64,000 bases of DNA from positions 2,775,470-2,839,469 of the forward strand of contig NZ_CP059557.1 in the NCBI RefSeq assembly GCF_022828475.1, read 5' to 3'. Source of the DNA: Saccharopolyspora gloriosae. GTDB lineage: Bacteria; Actinomycetota; Actinomycetes; Mycobacteriales; Pseudonocardiaceae. Of the stretch, positions 52,352 through 61,020 are shown in pieces (position 1 is the stretch's first letter; each line of letters opens with the position of its first letter). The translations under genes were made by a program, and so were the position numbers. Under the pieces are notes generated by a model. The model was not told where the DNA came from, searched no databases, and saw nothing but the letters and a program-made list of their open reading frames with translations.

Positions 52352-53608
52352 GTGAGCGATCGACGAATCGGGCTCGCGCAAGGAACCGCCCTCTACGTGG
52401 GCGCCATCCTCGGTGCGGGCGTGCTCGCCCTCCCGTCCCTGGCGGCCCGGGTCGCCGGCCCGGCGTCGGTGCTCGCGTGGCTGGCGCTGGTGGCGCTGTG
52501 CGTACCGGTGGCGGCGACCTTTACCGCGCTCGGCACTCGCTACCCGGACGGCGGCGGGGTCGCCACGTTCGTCATGCAGGCTTTCGGGCGGCAGGCGAGC
52601 GCGGCGGTGGGGTGGTGGTTCTACTTCGCGCTGCCCATCGGTGCCACCGCCGTCGCGTACGTCGGCGGCCAGTACGTCGCCCACGCCTTCGGGGCGGGCG
52701 ACGACGTGGCCTACCTCGTGGCGGCGGTGATCGTGCTGATCGGGCTGACGACCAACGCGATCGGCCTGCACGTCTCAGGTGGCGTGCAACTGCTGCTGAT
52801 CGGCGTGCTGGGCTTGTTGATGGTCGTGACCGTTCTCGCCGCCCTGCCGAAAGCGGACCTCGGCAACCTCACGCCCTTCCTGCCCAACGGGTGGGCGGCG
52901 GTGGGCCAGGCCGCCAGCGTGCTGTTCTTCACCTTCGCCGGATGGGAAGCCGTCACCCACCTCTCGGGCGATTTCGCCGACCCGAAGCGGGATCTGCCCA
53001 AGGTCACCGCCTGGACGCTGGCGGTGGTCGCCGTCCTCTACGTCGGGCTCGCGTTGACCTGCGTGCTCGTACTCGGCCCCCGGCTGGCGGCATCCGCAGT
53101 ACCGATCACCCTCCTGCTCGAAGAAGGCCTCGGCAGCGGAGCGGCGGTGCTGACCGGTGTGCTGGCGTTCCTGTTGACCACCGGAGTGATGAACGCCTAC
53201 CTGGCCGGTGGGGCTCGGCTCGGCGCGGCCCTCGCGCGCGACGGCGCGCTGCCGCTGCCGCTGGCCCGAGGTGGTGCGGCGGGGCGGACACCGCGGCGGA
53301 GCCTCGCGGTGCTGGGCGGTGTCACGGTGATCGTGGCCGTCGGATCGATCGCGGCCGGACTGGACCTCGGCGATCTGATGCTGGCCGCGTCGGCGTGCTT
53401 CATGGCCGTGTACGTGGCCGGGCTCGCCGCGGGCGCGAAGCTGCTGCCCACCGGCTCGCCGGTCTGGGTCGGCTCGCTGGCGGCGTGCGCGGTCATGGCG
53501 GTGGTGCTCGTGTTCTCCGGTTGGTTCCTGCTGCTTCCGGTGGCGTTGGCGTTGGGATCGCTGGCCTTCCGCCGTATCGCCAAGCCGAAGGCGACCGTCG
53601 CCGCTTGA
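52352..53608 (+). CDS. APC-family amino acid permease
   Basis: About 418 residues with 11-12 membrane segments: GTALYVGAILGAGVLALPSLAARVAGPASVLAW (helix-breaking GAGVL motif of TM1), FYFALPIGATAVAYVGGQYV, FTFAGWEAVTHLSGDFADPKRDLP (TM6 and signature loop). It probably moves an amino acid or amine. GTG 52352 is chosen because AGGAGG lies 9 nt upstream. Divergent from the Lrp gene; the downstream truncated FAD oxidoreductase may once have used its substrate. Confidence 0.87.
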   Translation: MSDRRIGLAQGTALYVGAILGAGVLALPSLAARVAGPASVLAWLALVALCVPVAATFTALGTRYPDGGGVATFVMQAFGRQASAAVGWWFYFALPIGATAVAYVGGQYVAHAFGAGDDVAYLVAAVIVLIGLTTNAIGLHVSGGVQLLLIGVLGLLMVVTVLAALPKADLGNLTPFLPNGWAAVGQAASVLFFTFAGWEAVTHLSGDFADPKRDLPKVTAWTLAVVAVLYVGLALTCVLVLGPRLAASAVPITLLLEEGLGSGAAVLTGVLAFLLTTGVMNAYLAGGARLGAALARDGALPLPLARGGAAGRTPRRSLAVLGGVTVIVAVGSIAAGLDLGDLMLAASACFMAVYVAGLAAGAKLLPTGSPVWVGSLAACAVMAVVLVFSGWFLLLPVALALGSLAFRRIAKPKATVAA

Positions 53609-53651
53609 GCCTCCGATCCTGAAAACCCCTGCTGTCAAGGAGAAATCGCGA

Positions 53652-54234
53652 ATGGCCCACCACGTCCCGACCTGTCTGGAGAAGCCCGAGCGGTGGATTC
53701 CGAAGCACGGCCTCGGCGAGAAGGACATGCTGCGGGGCTGGCTGATGTTCGGGCGCGACACCATCAGGGGCAAGGTCCGCGGGATCACCCAGGACGGCCT
53801 CGGCTACAACCCCACCCGCTCCAGCGACGCCGGCATGACGGCGGACGTCCGGGTCCTCGTCATCGGCGCCGGCGTCATCGGGGTCAGCATCGCTTACCAC
53901 CTCGCGGCGCACCGCTCGGTGGAAGTCACCGTGTGCGAGCAGAATCGGATCGCGGAGGTCGGTGCGACCGCGAAGTCCGGGGGACTGATCCGCGGCCTGC
54001 ACATGTCCGATGTGGACCTGACGGTGGCGGCGGAAGCGGTCCCGTTGATGCGCGACCTCGCCGCTCGGCACGGCGGCTCGGGCCGGTTCCGGCGGACGGG
54101 GTTCGCGTTCATCACCGACGAATCGAATCGCGGGGTGCTCGAAGCCCACGTCGCGCAAGCGCGATCCGCGGGAATCCAGACCTCCTTGCACGATCGGGAA
54201 TCCGTGCGTTGCGAACACCCCGACCTGCGGCATC
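53652..54234 (+). pseudogene. Truncated FAD-dependent (DAO-type) oxidoreductase
   Basis: About 195 homologous residues from ATG 53652 (site AAGGAG upstream). The first 60 residues (CLEKPERWIPKHGLGEKDMLRGWLMFGRD) belong to no family I recognise. Then comes a Rossmann FAD motif VLVIGAGVIGVSIAYHLA (near residue 67), followed by GATAKSGGLIRGLH and GSGRFRRTGFAFITDE. DAO-type enzymes have 380 or more residues. Similarity stops near CEHPDLR, where a NIPSNAP gene begins in another frame. Because no frame carries the missing half, this is a real deletion, not a base-call error. Probably once an amine oxidase linked to the APC permease. Confidence 0.75.
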
Positions 54235-54579
54235 ATGATCATCGAGATCCGCACCTACCGGCTGGAGCCCGGAACCGGCGAGAGCTTCGCGCGGTTGCTC
54301 CGCGAGGAATCGGTGCCGATGCTGCGCCGGTTCGGCATCCGGGTCCTCGACCACGGGAACTCGCTGGTCGCCGAGGACGGCCACGAGGAGGCGTACCTGG
54401 TCCGCGCGTTCCCCGACCTGGAGACCCGGGCCGCGCAGGAGGAGACCTTCTACGGCAGTGCGGCATGGAAATCGGGACCGCGGGAGGCGATCGTGTCCCG
54501 CATCAGCAGCTACCACACCATCGTGCTGGAGACGTCCGAACAAGCCGCAGCAAGCCTCGACCGGTCCGGCGTTCAGTGA
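54235..54579 (+). CDS. NIPSNAP-family protein
   Basis: 114 residues with the dimeric alpha-beta barrel family pattern: MIIEIRTYRLEPGTGESF at the start, then EAYLVRAFPDLETRAAQEETFYGSAAWKSGPREAI. Small NIPSNAP proteins are of unknown function and often sit near oxygenases. There is no ribosome binding site before ATG 54235, which fits its position right at a deletion junction with the truncated oxidoreductase; its original upstream region may have been lost. Confidence 0.82.
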   Translation: MIIEIRTYRLEPGTGESFARLLREESVPMLRRFGIRVLDHGNSLVAEDGHEEAYLVRAFPDLETRAAQEETFYGSAAWKSGPREAIVSRISSYHTIVLETSEQAAASLDRSGVQ

Positions 54580-54658
54580 TTCCGATGACCGGTTGATCTG
54601 GGCACAATGGGTCGGAGCGCGATCACCGATCGTGCCGGACCGTCAGCGAGGAGGCCAC

Positions 54659-54835
54659 GTGCTGGAGATGCGAACGGCGTGCGAACGGTGTTCCGCGGCA
54701 CTGCCACGAGATTCGACGGAGGCCTACATCTGCTCCTACGAATGCACCTTCTGCGCGCGGTGCACCACCGACATGGCCCGCACCTGCCCCAATTGCGCAG
54801 GCGCACTGGAACGGCGGCCGACCCGCACCGGGTGA
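54659..54835 (+). CDS. DUF1272 small zinc-binding protein
   Basis: 58 residues from GTG 54659, with GAGGAGG upstream. Eight cysteines in paired motifs: CERC, CSYECTFCARC and CPNC, as in the DUF1272 family (EAYICSYECTFC signature). Likely a small zinc-ribbon-like protein; role unknown. Confidence 0.85.
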   Translation: MLEMRTACERCSAALPRDSTEAYICSYECTFCARCTTDMARTCPNCAGALERRPTRTG

Positions 54836-54999
54836 CGCGGTCCACGCGGTGGCGGCGTCCGCCGATCACTCGACGTCGCGCCGGCTCGTCGGTGCAGCGG
54901 CCCGTTGGCTCGCCCACCGCACGGGTTCGCCGAGCGGCTGACGGGCGAACCGGGCCGCGCCACCAACGCTCCGAGGCGCAACGGCTAGCGTGTCCGGTC

Positions 55000-55569
55000 G
55001 TGGCGAAGCTCTATTTCCGGTACGGGGCGATGAACTCCGGCAAGTCGACGGCGCTGATCCAAGTGGCGCACAACTACAAAGAGCGTGGTCAGCGCGTTCT
55101 CGTGGTGAAGCCGACGGTCGACACCAAAAGTCCGCTGGTGCTGTCGCGGATCATGGTGACCCGGGAGGTCGACCTCGTCCTGGACGAGGAGGCCGCCCTG
55201 CGGGACTCCGTGCTGGCCGTGGGCGCGCCCGACTGCGTGCTCGTCGACGAGGCGCAGTTCCTCACCGAGCAGCAGGTCGAGGACCTGTTCCGGCTCGCCG
55301 TGCTGGACGGGATCCCGGTGATCGCCTACGGGCTGCGCAGCGACTTCCGCACCCGCGGCTTCCCCGGAAGCCTGCGGCTGATGGAGCTGGCGCACTCCAT
55401 CGAGGAACTCAAGACGATCTGCCGCTGCGGCCGGAAAGCGACGATGAACGCACGCACCGTCAACGGCGCCTTCACCCAGGCGGGCAGCCAGGTCGTCATC
55501 GACGGCGAAGTCGGCTACGAATCCATGTGCGGCACCTGCTACTTGCTGAAGGTCGGCACTCTGGGGTGA
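55000..55569 (+). CDS. tdk: Thymidine kinase
   Basis: 189 residues, type II thymidine kinase. P-loop GAMNSGKST, VVKPTVDTKS, catalytic DEAQF (VLVDEAQFL), YGLRSDF, and structural-zinc cysteines CRCG ... CGTCY near the C-terminus with the lasso-type MNARTVNG. It salvages thymidine to dTMP. GTG 55000. It is independent of its neighbours. Confidence 0.94.
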   Translation: MAKLYFRYGAMNSGKSTALIQVAHNYKERGQRVLVVKPTVDTKSPLVLSRIMVTREVDLVLDEEAALRDSVLAVGAPDCVLVDEAQFLTEQQVEDLFRLAVLDGIPVIAYGLRSDFRTRGFPGSLRLMELAHSIEELKTICRCGRKATMNARTVNGAFTQAGSQVVIDGEVGYESMCGTCYLLKVGTLG

Positions 55570-55592
55570 GCGCCTCTTGCCGATCAGCCGGT

Positions 55593-57740
55593 TCAGTCGC
55601 CGGTGGCGGCGTCTGACAGCGAATCCAGTGCGCTGCGCAGCCGTTCAGCGTCGGTTCGCCGGTGCTGGGCCGCGTAGAGGGCGAGGGCGCCTTCCCAAGC
55701 TTCGCGAGCTCGGCGCGGATCGGATGCCAGGAGGCTGTGACCGAGGTGTTCGAGCAAGTCGGCTTCGGAGGAGGTGTCGCCGAGTTCGCGGAACAGTTCG
55801 AGGCTCTTTTCGTAGAGGATCACCGCGTCCGCCGAACGCCCGGTCTGCTCGGCGATGTAGCCCAGGCTCAGCAGCGCAGAACCTGTGCCGCTGCGATCAC
55901 CTGCTTCTCGGGACCGCTGGAGCGCGATGCTGCAGTGGTCGTGGCCGGTGTCGAAGTCGCCGAGCTTCGCCGAGTACCAGCCGACTTCGTTGAGGGCGTG
56001 GGACCCGCCGACCTCGATCTTGAGCTCGTCGTAGAGCTCCAGTGCGAGCAGCGCGTGTTCCAGCGCGCGGTGGTAATCGCCCTGCCGCTCCCGGGCAACG
56101 GCGATGGCTCGATGGGTGTGAGCCTGCCCGAGGCGGTCGCCGTCCTCCTCGGCGCTGGCCAGCCCTGCTTGCAGGTGCTGCAGGGCTTGTTCGTGCAGGT
56201 TCAGCTGGGCGCACGCCCTGCCGAGATGGCGATACGACCGCGTCTTGGTCCGGAGGTCACCGAGATGCGCGGAGGCTTGCGCACCGGCTTCCCAGGCGGC
56301 GAGGTTGTCGTGCAAATGTCCTTGGCGCAGCTGGAATGTGGTCAGCGTCCACGCCAGCTGCCAGACGGCGCGATGCCAGCCGTGACCGACCGCGACGTGC
56401 TGGGCTGCCGTGAGGTTGGCGCGTTCAGCCGCGAACCACTGCCACGCTTCATCCTCAGTGGACAATTGCTTCGGGAGGCATCCTTCCCGGAGGTCGCCGA
56501 GTTCGATCGGAGCGTGGTGCGGGGCGATGAGCAGGTCGGCTGCATGGGCCGTCCGGACGAAGTGCTCCATCAGCCGGCCCAGCGCGGCCTCCCGCTGACT
56601 CGGAGTGTGATCGTGTTGTGCTCGTTCGGAGGCGTGCAGCCGCACCAGGTCGTGCATCCGGAACCGGCCCGCCGCGTGGTGCTGCAGCAGTGACACGCGC
56701 TCCAGCGCACGCAGTATCGATCGCACCTTCGGCACCGGCAGGCTCGTCAGGCTGGCGGCCGCATCGACGCTGATATCCGTCCCGGGAGCTGAACCGACGA
56801 GGCTGAACACCTCCACCTGTTCCGGCGGCAGCGCACGACAGGACCACGACAGCACGGCCTCCAGGCACGTGGCCGGAGTTCCTTCGTCGAAGGCGTCGAG
56901 GCGTGAAGAGCTGTTGCGCAGTTCTTCGGCCAGCTCCGTGAGCGGGACGTGCGGGTCCAGGATGGCGCGTCCGGCGACGATGCTCAGCGCCAGCGGCAGC
57001 CCCGCGCACCACTGCACCAGATCCCGCACCGCGTCCGGCTCGGCGTCGAGCCGTTCCTGTCCGAGCCTCCGGGCCAGCAATTCTTCCGAGTGCGCACGGT
57101 CCAGCGCATCCACGGTGACGGGGTTCGCGTGGTGCCGGGTGACGAGTCCGGCCATGCGATCGCGGCTGGTCACCAGCACGGTGCACGTCGCGCTGCCCGG
57201 CAGCAGCGGCGTGACCTGGTCGCTGTCGCGGGCATTGTCCAGCACGACCAGCATTCGCTTACCGGCGACAAGACTTCGGTACAGGCCGATTTGGGCGTCG
57301 AGGTCAGGGGGAGTCTCGTCCGGAGCGATCCCCAATGCGTCGAGAAAGCCCCGTACCGCATCGCGCGAGGTGACCGGCTTGTCCGACGGGTCGAAGCCCC
57401 GGAGGTTCACGAAGAGCTGGCCGTCCGGGAACAGGTCGGCGTGCTGGTGCGCCCAGTGCAGCGCCAGCCAGGTCTTCCCGACCCCGCCGACGCCTCCGAG
57501 CGCTGAGAGAACCACCGTCGTTCCCGTCTCGACAGCCCTGCGCATGGCCTCGGTCAACGCGTCGAGCTCACTCTCGCGGCCCACGAAGCCACCCGGCGCC
57601 GCAGGTAGCTGGCACGGCTGGACCGGAGGCCTTCGGGCGGCGGCGTGGAAGTGCACTCCACCCTCGACTCGGCCGGCCTGCACCACGCCGCCGGTTACTC
57701 GGCCGCTGACCTCGTTGTTGACTTCGGGGCCTCCCACCAC
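55593..57740 (-). CDS. NLR-like NB-ARC/TPR protein with amyloid-type N-terminal motif
   Basis: 715 residues. An N-terminal motif at about 8-32 (NNEVSGRVTGGVVQAGRVEGGVHFH, shown in pieces as NNEVSGRVTG and VVQAGRVEGGVHFH) has the alternating Val/Gly and Gln pattern of bacterial amyloid signalling sequences. NB-ARC follows (P-loop GGVGGVGKT at 82-90, LVVLDNARDSDQ, GLPLALSIVAG), then a winged helix and C-terminal TPRs (HLGRACAQLNLHEQALQHLQAGL). No SARP DNA-binding domain, unlike AfsR. Such STAND proteins are sensors whose amyloid motif templates a partner effector. GTG start; nothing adjacent shows the matching motif. Confidence 0.82.
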   Translation of the reverse strand: MVGGPEVNNEVSGRVTGGVVQAGRVEGGVHFHAAARRPPVQPCQLPAAPGGFVGRESELDALTEAMRRAVETGTTVVLSALGGVGGVGKTWLALHWAHQHADLFPDGQLFVNLRGFDPSDKPVTSRDAVRGFLDALGIAPDETPPDLDAQIGLYRSLVAGKRMLVVLDNARDSDQVTPLLPGSATCTVLVTSRDRMAGLVTRHHANPVTVDALDRAHSEELLARRLGQERLDAEPDAVRDLVQWCAGLPLALSIVAGRAILDPHVPLTELAEELRNSSSRLDAFDEGTPATCLEAVLSWSCRALPPEQVEVFSLVGSAPGTDISVDAAASLTSLPVPKVRSILRALERVSLLQHHAAGRFRMHDLVRLHASERAQHDHTPSQREAALGRLMEHFVRTAHAADLLIAPHHAPIELGDLREGCLPKQLSTEDEAWQWFAAERANLTAAQHVAVGHGWHRAVWQLAWTLTTFQLRQGHLHDNLAAWEAGAQASAHLGDLRTKTRSYRHLGRACAQLNLHEQALQHLQAGLASAEEDGDRLGQAHTHRAIAVARERQGDYHRALEHALLALELYDELKIEVGGSHALNEVGWYSAKLGDFDTGHDHCSIALQRSREAGDRSGTGSALLSLGYIAEQTGRSADAVILYEKSLELFRELGDTSSEADLLEHLGHSLLASDPRRAREAWEGALALYAAQHRRTDAERLRSALDSLSDAATGD

Positions 57741-58251
57741 CTGATCAAGTCTGCCTCACCGCGCGCTCCGGCGTCAGGCGTCCTGCTGATCGGACTGTTC
57801 GGCTACCACGCCCACTGCTAAGTTCGGTTCCCTTCCTGGTCTGGAACCTGACGGCTGAGGACTCGCTTGAGCCGTCCCGCGTTGTCTCCCGTGAGTTGCC
57901 CGGCTCCGGCGAATGCACGACGCAGTGGTGATCACCTGTGCAGTCGCGTCCGCTGGGAGCCGTGTGGCGTTGAGGCCAGCGCGCAGGCTGTGGCCCGGTC
58001 TCGTTTCGGGGCTGGTGCTCGTGTTGTGGGTGGCTTAATTTGGGTGGTGTTCCTACTTGTCCGGGGATGCGGCGTCAGCTGGCTTGCCGCACGTGAACCG
58101 ACGAACTCTGTCCATTGTGGATAGACCTGGTTTCGAGCCTGGCATCCGGCGAGGCCGCGTAGTGCGCGGCATGCCTCGGGGTGTCCAGTCCGGTCGGCGC
58201 CGCGGTCCCCGGTGAGTGTTCTTCCCGCACTGCCGAGCAAGGGAGATCACG
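57741..58251. other. Intergenic region without a recognisable gene
   Basis: About 510 nt between the divergent NB-ARC and TIM-barrel genes. An open frame at 57867-58124 has one hydrophobic stretch but no homology or ribosome binding site, and I do not call it. The last 20 nt hold the AGGGAG site of the next gene. Confidence 0.4.
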
Positions 58252-59259
58252 ATGCCGAGACCGGTCACGTTGTTCACCGGCCAGTGGGCCGACCTGCCGT
58301 TCGAGGAGGTGTGCCGTCTTGCCGCCGAGTGGGGCTATGACGGGTTGGAGATCGCCTGTTCCGGGGACCACTTCGAAGTCGACCGCGCGTTGGCCGAGGA
58401 CGACTACGTCCGATCCCGGCTCGGCATCCTCGAATCCCACGGGCTGAAGGTGTGGACGATCTCGAACCACCTGGTGGGGCAGGCGGTCTGCGATCATCCG
58501 ATCGACGAGCGGCACCGCAACATCCTGCCGGGCCGCATCTGGGGCGACGGCGAGCCCGAGGGCGTGCGCACGCGCGCCGCGGAGGAGCTCAAGGACACCG
58601 CGCGTGCCGCCGCGAAGCTCGGGGTGTCCACCGTGGTCGGCTTCACGGGGTCCTCCATCTGGCACACGGTGGCGATGTTCCCGCCGGTGCCGCCGGAGAT
58701 GATCGAGCGGGGTTACGCCGACTTCGCCGAGCGCTGGAACCCGATCCTGGACGTGTTCGACGAGGTGGGAGTGCGGTTCGCGCACGAGGTGCATCCGAGC
58801 GAGATCGCTTACGACTACTGGACCACGCAGCGTGCGTTGGAGGCGATCGGGCACCGTCCGGCGTTCGGGCTGAACTTCGACCCGAGCCACTTCCTCTGGC
58901 AGGACCTGGATCCGGTGACATTCCTGTGGGATTTCCGGGACCGCATCTACCACGTGGACTGCAAGGAATCGGTCAAGCAGTTCAACGGCCGCAACGGGCG
59001 GCTCGGCTCGCACCTGCCGTGGGCCGATCTCCGCCGCGGCTGGGACTTCGTTTCGACCGGACATGGTGACGTGCCGTGGGAGCCGATCTTCCGGGGGCTC
59101 AACGCGATCGGCTACGCGGGGCCGATTTCCATCGAGTGGGAGGACGCCGGCATGGACCGGATGATCGGTGCTCCGGACGCCCTGGCGTTCGTTCGGAAGC
59201 TGACCGCGATCGAGCCGCCGGAGGTCGCGTTCGACGCGGCGTTCGCCACGGACAAGTAG
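58252..59259 (+). CDS. Sugar phosphate isomerase/epimerase-type TIM barrel
   Basis: 335 residues of the xylose-isomerase-like TIM-barrel family (AP endonuclease 2 type). [76 protein letters not shown] and [11 protein letters not shown] carry the Glu/Asp/His metal ligands. It probably isomerises or epimerises a keto-sugar or inositol derivative. ATG 58252 with GGGAG upstream. It lies before the ROK / Gfo / ABC block and likely belongs to the same catabolic pathway. Confidence 0.87.
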   Translation: MPRPVTLFTGQWADLPFEEVCRLAAEWGYDGLEIACSGDHFEVDRALAEDDYVRSRLGILESHGLKVWTISNHLVGQAVCDHPIDERHRNILPGRIWGDGEPEGVRTRAAEELKDTARAAAKLGVSTVVGFTGSSIWHTVAMFPPVPPEMIERGYADFAERWNPILDVFDEVGVRFAHEVHPSEIAYDYWTTQRALEAIGHRPAFGLNFDPSHFLWQDLDPVTFLWDFRDRIYHVDCKESVKQFNGRNGRLGSHLPWADLRRGWDFVSTGHGDVPWEPIFRGLNAIGYAGPISIEWEDAGMDRMIGAPDALAFVRKLTAIEPPEVAFDAAFATDK

Positions 59260-59302
59260 CAGCCTCGCTCAAGGAATTCGGGCGCGAATTCTGATCATCG
59301 GT

Positions 59303-59334
59303 GTTGTCGTCGGCTCGACGGCAACGCCGATTTT
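59303..59334 (+). terminator. Hairpin terminator after the TIM-barrel gene
   Basis: GTTGTCGTC (59303-59311) pairs with GACGGCAAC (59317-59325), with one G-U pair, and a TTTT run follows at 59331-59334. A separate small palindrome GAATTCG/CGAATTC lies just upstream (59274-59291). Confidence 0.5.
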
Positions 59335-59363
59335 CATGCTCCGGTACCACTTCTCCGCACGGA

Positions 59364-59377
59364 GGAAAGCGCTTACC
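59364..59377. promoter_or_regulatory. LacI/ROK-like palindrome
   Basis: GGAAAGC (59364-59370) and GCTTACC (59371-59377) are inverted copies with one mismatched pair around a central AAGCGCTT. The form is typical of LacI-family operators; no LacI gene is in the window. The 59260-59728 gap otherwise shows the terminator and the ROK promoter. Confidence 0.4.
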
Positions 59378-59655
59378 TCGAACTGGTCGGTGCGGCGCAT
59401 TCGGATCAGTCCGGGTAGGTCCTTTCGGCTTGGCGGTGAGTCGGCGAATGGCGGGCGGCGCCGAATAGGACGGAACCGGCTCGGAGTGACGTTTCCGCAG
59501 TATTACGGGGTGTCCACTGAGGATCTGCAGCGGCGCGGACCTCGAAGATCGCGCAATCGGACCAAAATGTCGGGATTCGTTCGCGGGCTCCGAACGGCCG
59601 TACGCGGGTGCGGCCGGTTGGGCAGCGAACATTCGGGGGACATCGCAAATTTTCC

Positions 59656-59686
59656 TTGACTGCAAGCAAAACAGTTCGCTTACTCT
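59656..59686 (+). promoter_or_regulatory. Promoter before the ROK regulator
   Basis: TTGACT (59656-59661) and TACTCT (59681-59686) are 19 nt apart (TTACTC gives 18). An AAGCAAAACAG run between them lowers local GC. About 45 nt upstream of the GTG at 59729. Confidence 0.5.
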
Positions 59687-59728
59687 GTGATGCACTTCAT
59701 ACGCTTCGTGCAAGAAGTGGGGTAGTCG

Positions 59729-60913
59729 GTGCAACCAGAGAATGCCCACCAAGCCCGCTTGCTCACGTCGTTGCGGTTCAACGGGGCTCAATCCGCCGCG
59801 GAACTGGCCACGCAGATGTCCCTGTCCCGCTCCAAGATCGGCCAAGAGCTGGCCCGGTTGCAGGAGTCGGGATTCGTCGAACCGGCGGGCAAAGCCGCAT
59901 CGCAGGGCGGGCGGCGCTCCGGTCTGATGCAGTTGTCCCGGCGGCTGCGCTTCGTCGGCGTCGACATCGGAGCCACCTCGCTGGACGTCGGAGTCACCGA
60001 TGGGCGGCTCGAATTCGTCACGCACACCAGCGAGACGATCAACATCGAGGACGGCCCGGAGACCATACTCGGGCGTGCGGTCGAGATGATCGACAAGCTG
60101 CGCGCCGAAGGCCACCTGCCGGAACTCGACGGCGTCGGGGTGGGTGTGCCGGGGCCGGTGAGCTTCCGCGACGGATTCACCGTGTCCCCGCCGATCATGC
60201 CGGGGTGGGATCGCTACCCGGTACGCGAATACTTCATGCAGCAGTTGGACTGCCCGGTGCTGCTCGACAACGACGTGAACCTGATGGCGATCGGCGAGAT
60301 GTACTGCGGCCTCGCCCGATCCGTTCCCGACTTCCTGTTCGTCAAGATCGGCACCGGCATCGGCTGCGGGATCGTCACCGGCGGCCGGGTGCTGCGCGGC
60401 AGCAACGGGAGCGCCGGCGATATCGGGCACATCGCGGTGCAGGGCACCGGCCCGGTGTGCGGCTGCGGGCGGACGGGCTGCTTGGAGGCGTGGTTCAGCG
60501 GCGCGTCGTTGTCCCGGGATGCCACCGCGCTCGCGCGCAGCGGCGACTCACCCGGACTGCACGAGCTGCTCGGTGATCGGGACGCGCTCACCGCGCGCGA
60601 CGTGGGAATCGCGATGCGCAACGGTGATCCGCAGGCGCTCGGGCTGGTGCGCGACGGCGGCCGCAGGGTGGGTCGGGTGCTGGCCGGGCTGGTCAACTTC
60701 GCCAACCCCGGGATGATCGTGGTCGGCGGGGGTGTGGCCGGTCTGGGACACCCGCTGCTGGCGGAAGTCCGCAGTGAGCTGTATCGGCGCTCGACGCCGC
60801 TGGCCACCAGCAACCTGCCGGTGGCGCTGTCCGAACTGGGCGGACACGCCGGAGTCATCGGCGCCGCCGGGCTGATCAACGATCACGTGCTCGGCGTCAA
60901 CCTCGCATCGTGA
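59729..60913 (+). CDS. ROK-family transcriptional regulator
   Basis: 394 residues. N-terminal winged helix (HQARLLTSLRFNGAQSAAELATQMSLSRSKIGQELARLQESGFV, about 6-50), then a ROK sugar-kinase-like domain with ATP-type motif VGVDIGATSLDVGVTDG, GIGCGIVTGGRVLRG and the zinc motif GHIAVQGTGPVCGCGRTGCLEAW (shown in part: CGCGRTGCLEAW). Likely senses a sugar and controls the downstream Gfo-ABC genes. GTG start with a weak site. Confidence 0.9.
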   Translation: MQPENAHQARLLTSLRFNGAQSAAELATQMSLSRSKIGQELARLQESGFVEPAGKAASQGGRRSGLMQLSRRLRFVGVDIGATSLDVGVTDGRLEFVTHTSETINIEDGPETILGRAVEMIDKLRAEGHLPELDGVGVGVPGPVSFRDGFTVSPPIMPGWDRYPVREYFMQQLDCPVLLDNDVNLMAIGEMYCGLARSVPDFLFVKIGTGIGCGIVTGGRVLRGSNGSAGDIGHIAVQGTGPVCGCGRTGCLEAWFSGASLSRDATALARSGDSPGLHELLGDRDALTARDVGIAMRNGDPQALGLVRDGGRRVGRVLAGLVNFANPGMIVVGGGVAGLGHPLLAEVRSELYRRSTPLATSNLPVALSELGGHAGVIGAAGLINDHVLGVNLAS

Positions 60914-61005
60914 CCCCCGAGTCGCCGAACCCCCGAATCACCAACCCCGAATCACCAACCCCCGCAATGCCAACCCCGAATCGCGAGCCCTCGAATCGCG
61001 AAGCA
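60914..61005. repeat. Degenerate 15-nt tandem repeat
   Basis: About six head-to-tail units close to ACCCCCGAATCACCA (variants with GAGTCGCCGA, GCAATGCCA, GAATCGCGA) fill the gap between the ROK regulator stop and the next ribosome binding site. Slippage-prone; possible spacer or regulator of the following genes. Confidence 0.7.
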
Positions 61006-61020
61006 CGGCAGGAGGACGGG

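Noticed and set aside
57867-58124. 85-codon open frame with a hydrophobic stretch
   Set aside because: A single hydrophobic run without start signal or homology is not enough evidence for a membrane protein.
60914-61005. CRISPR-like repeats
   Set aside because: The units are only 15 nt, degenerate and contiguous, with no spacers.
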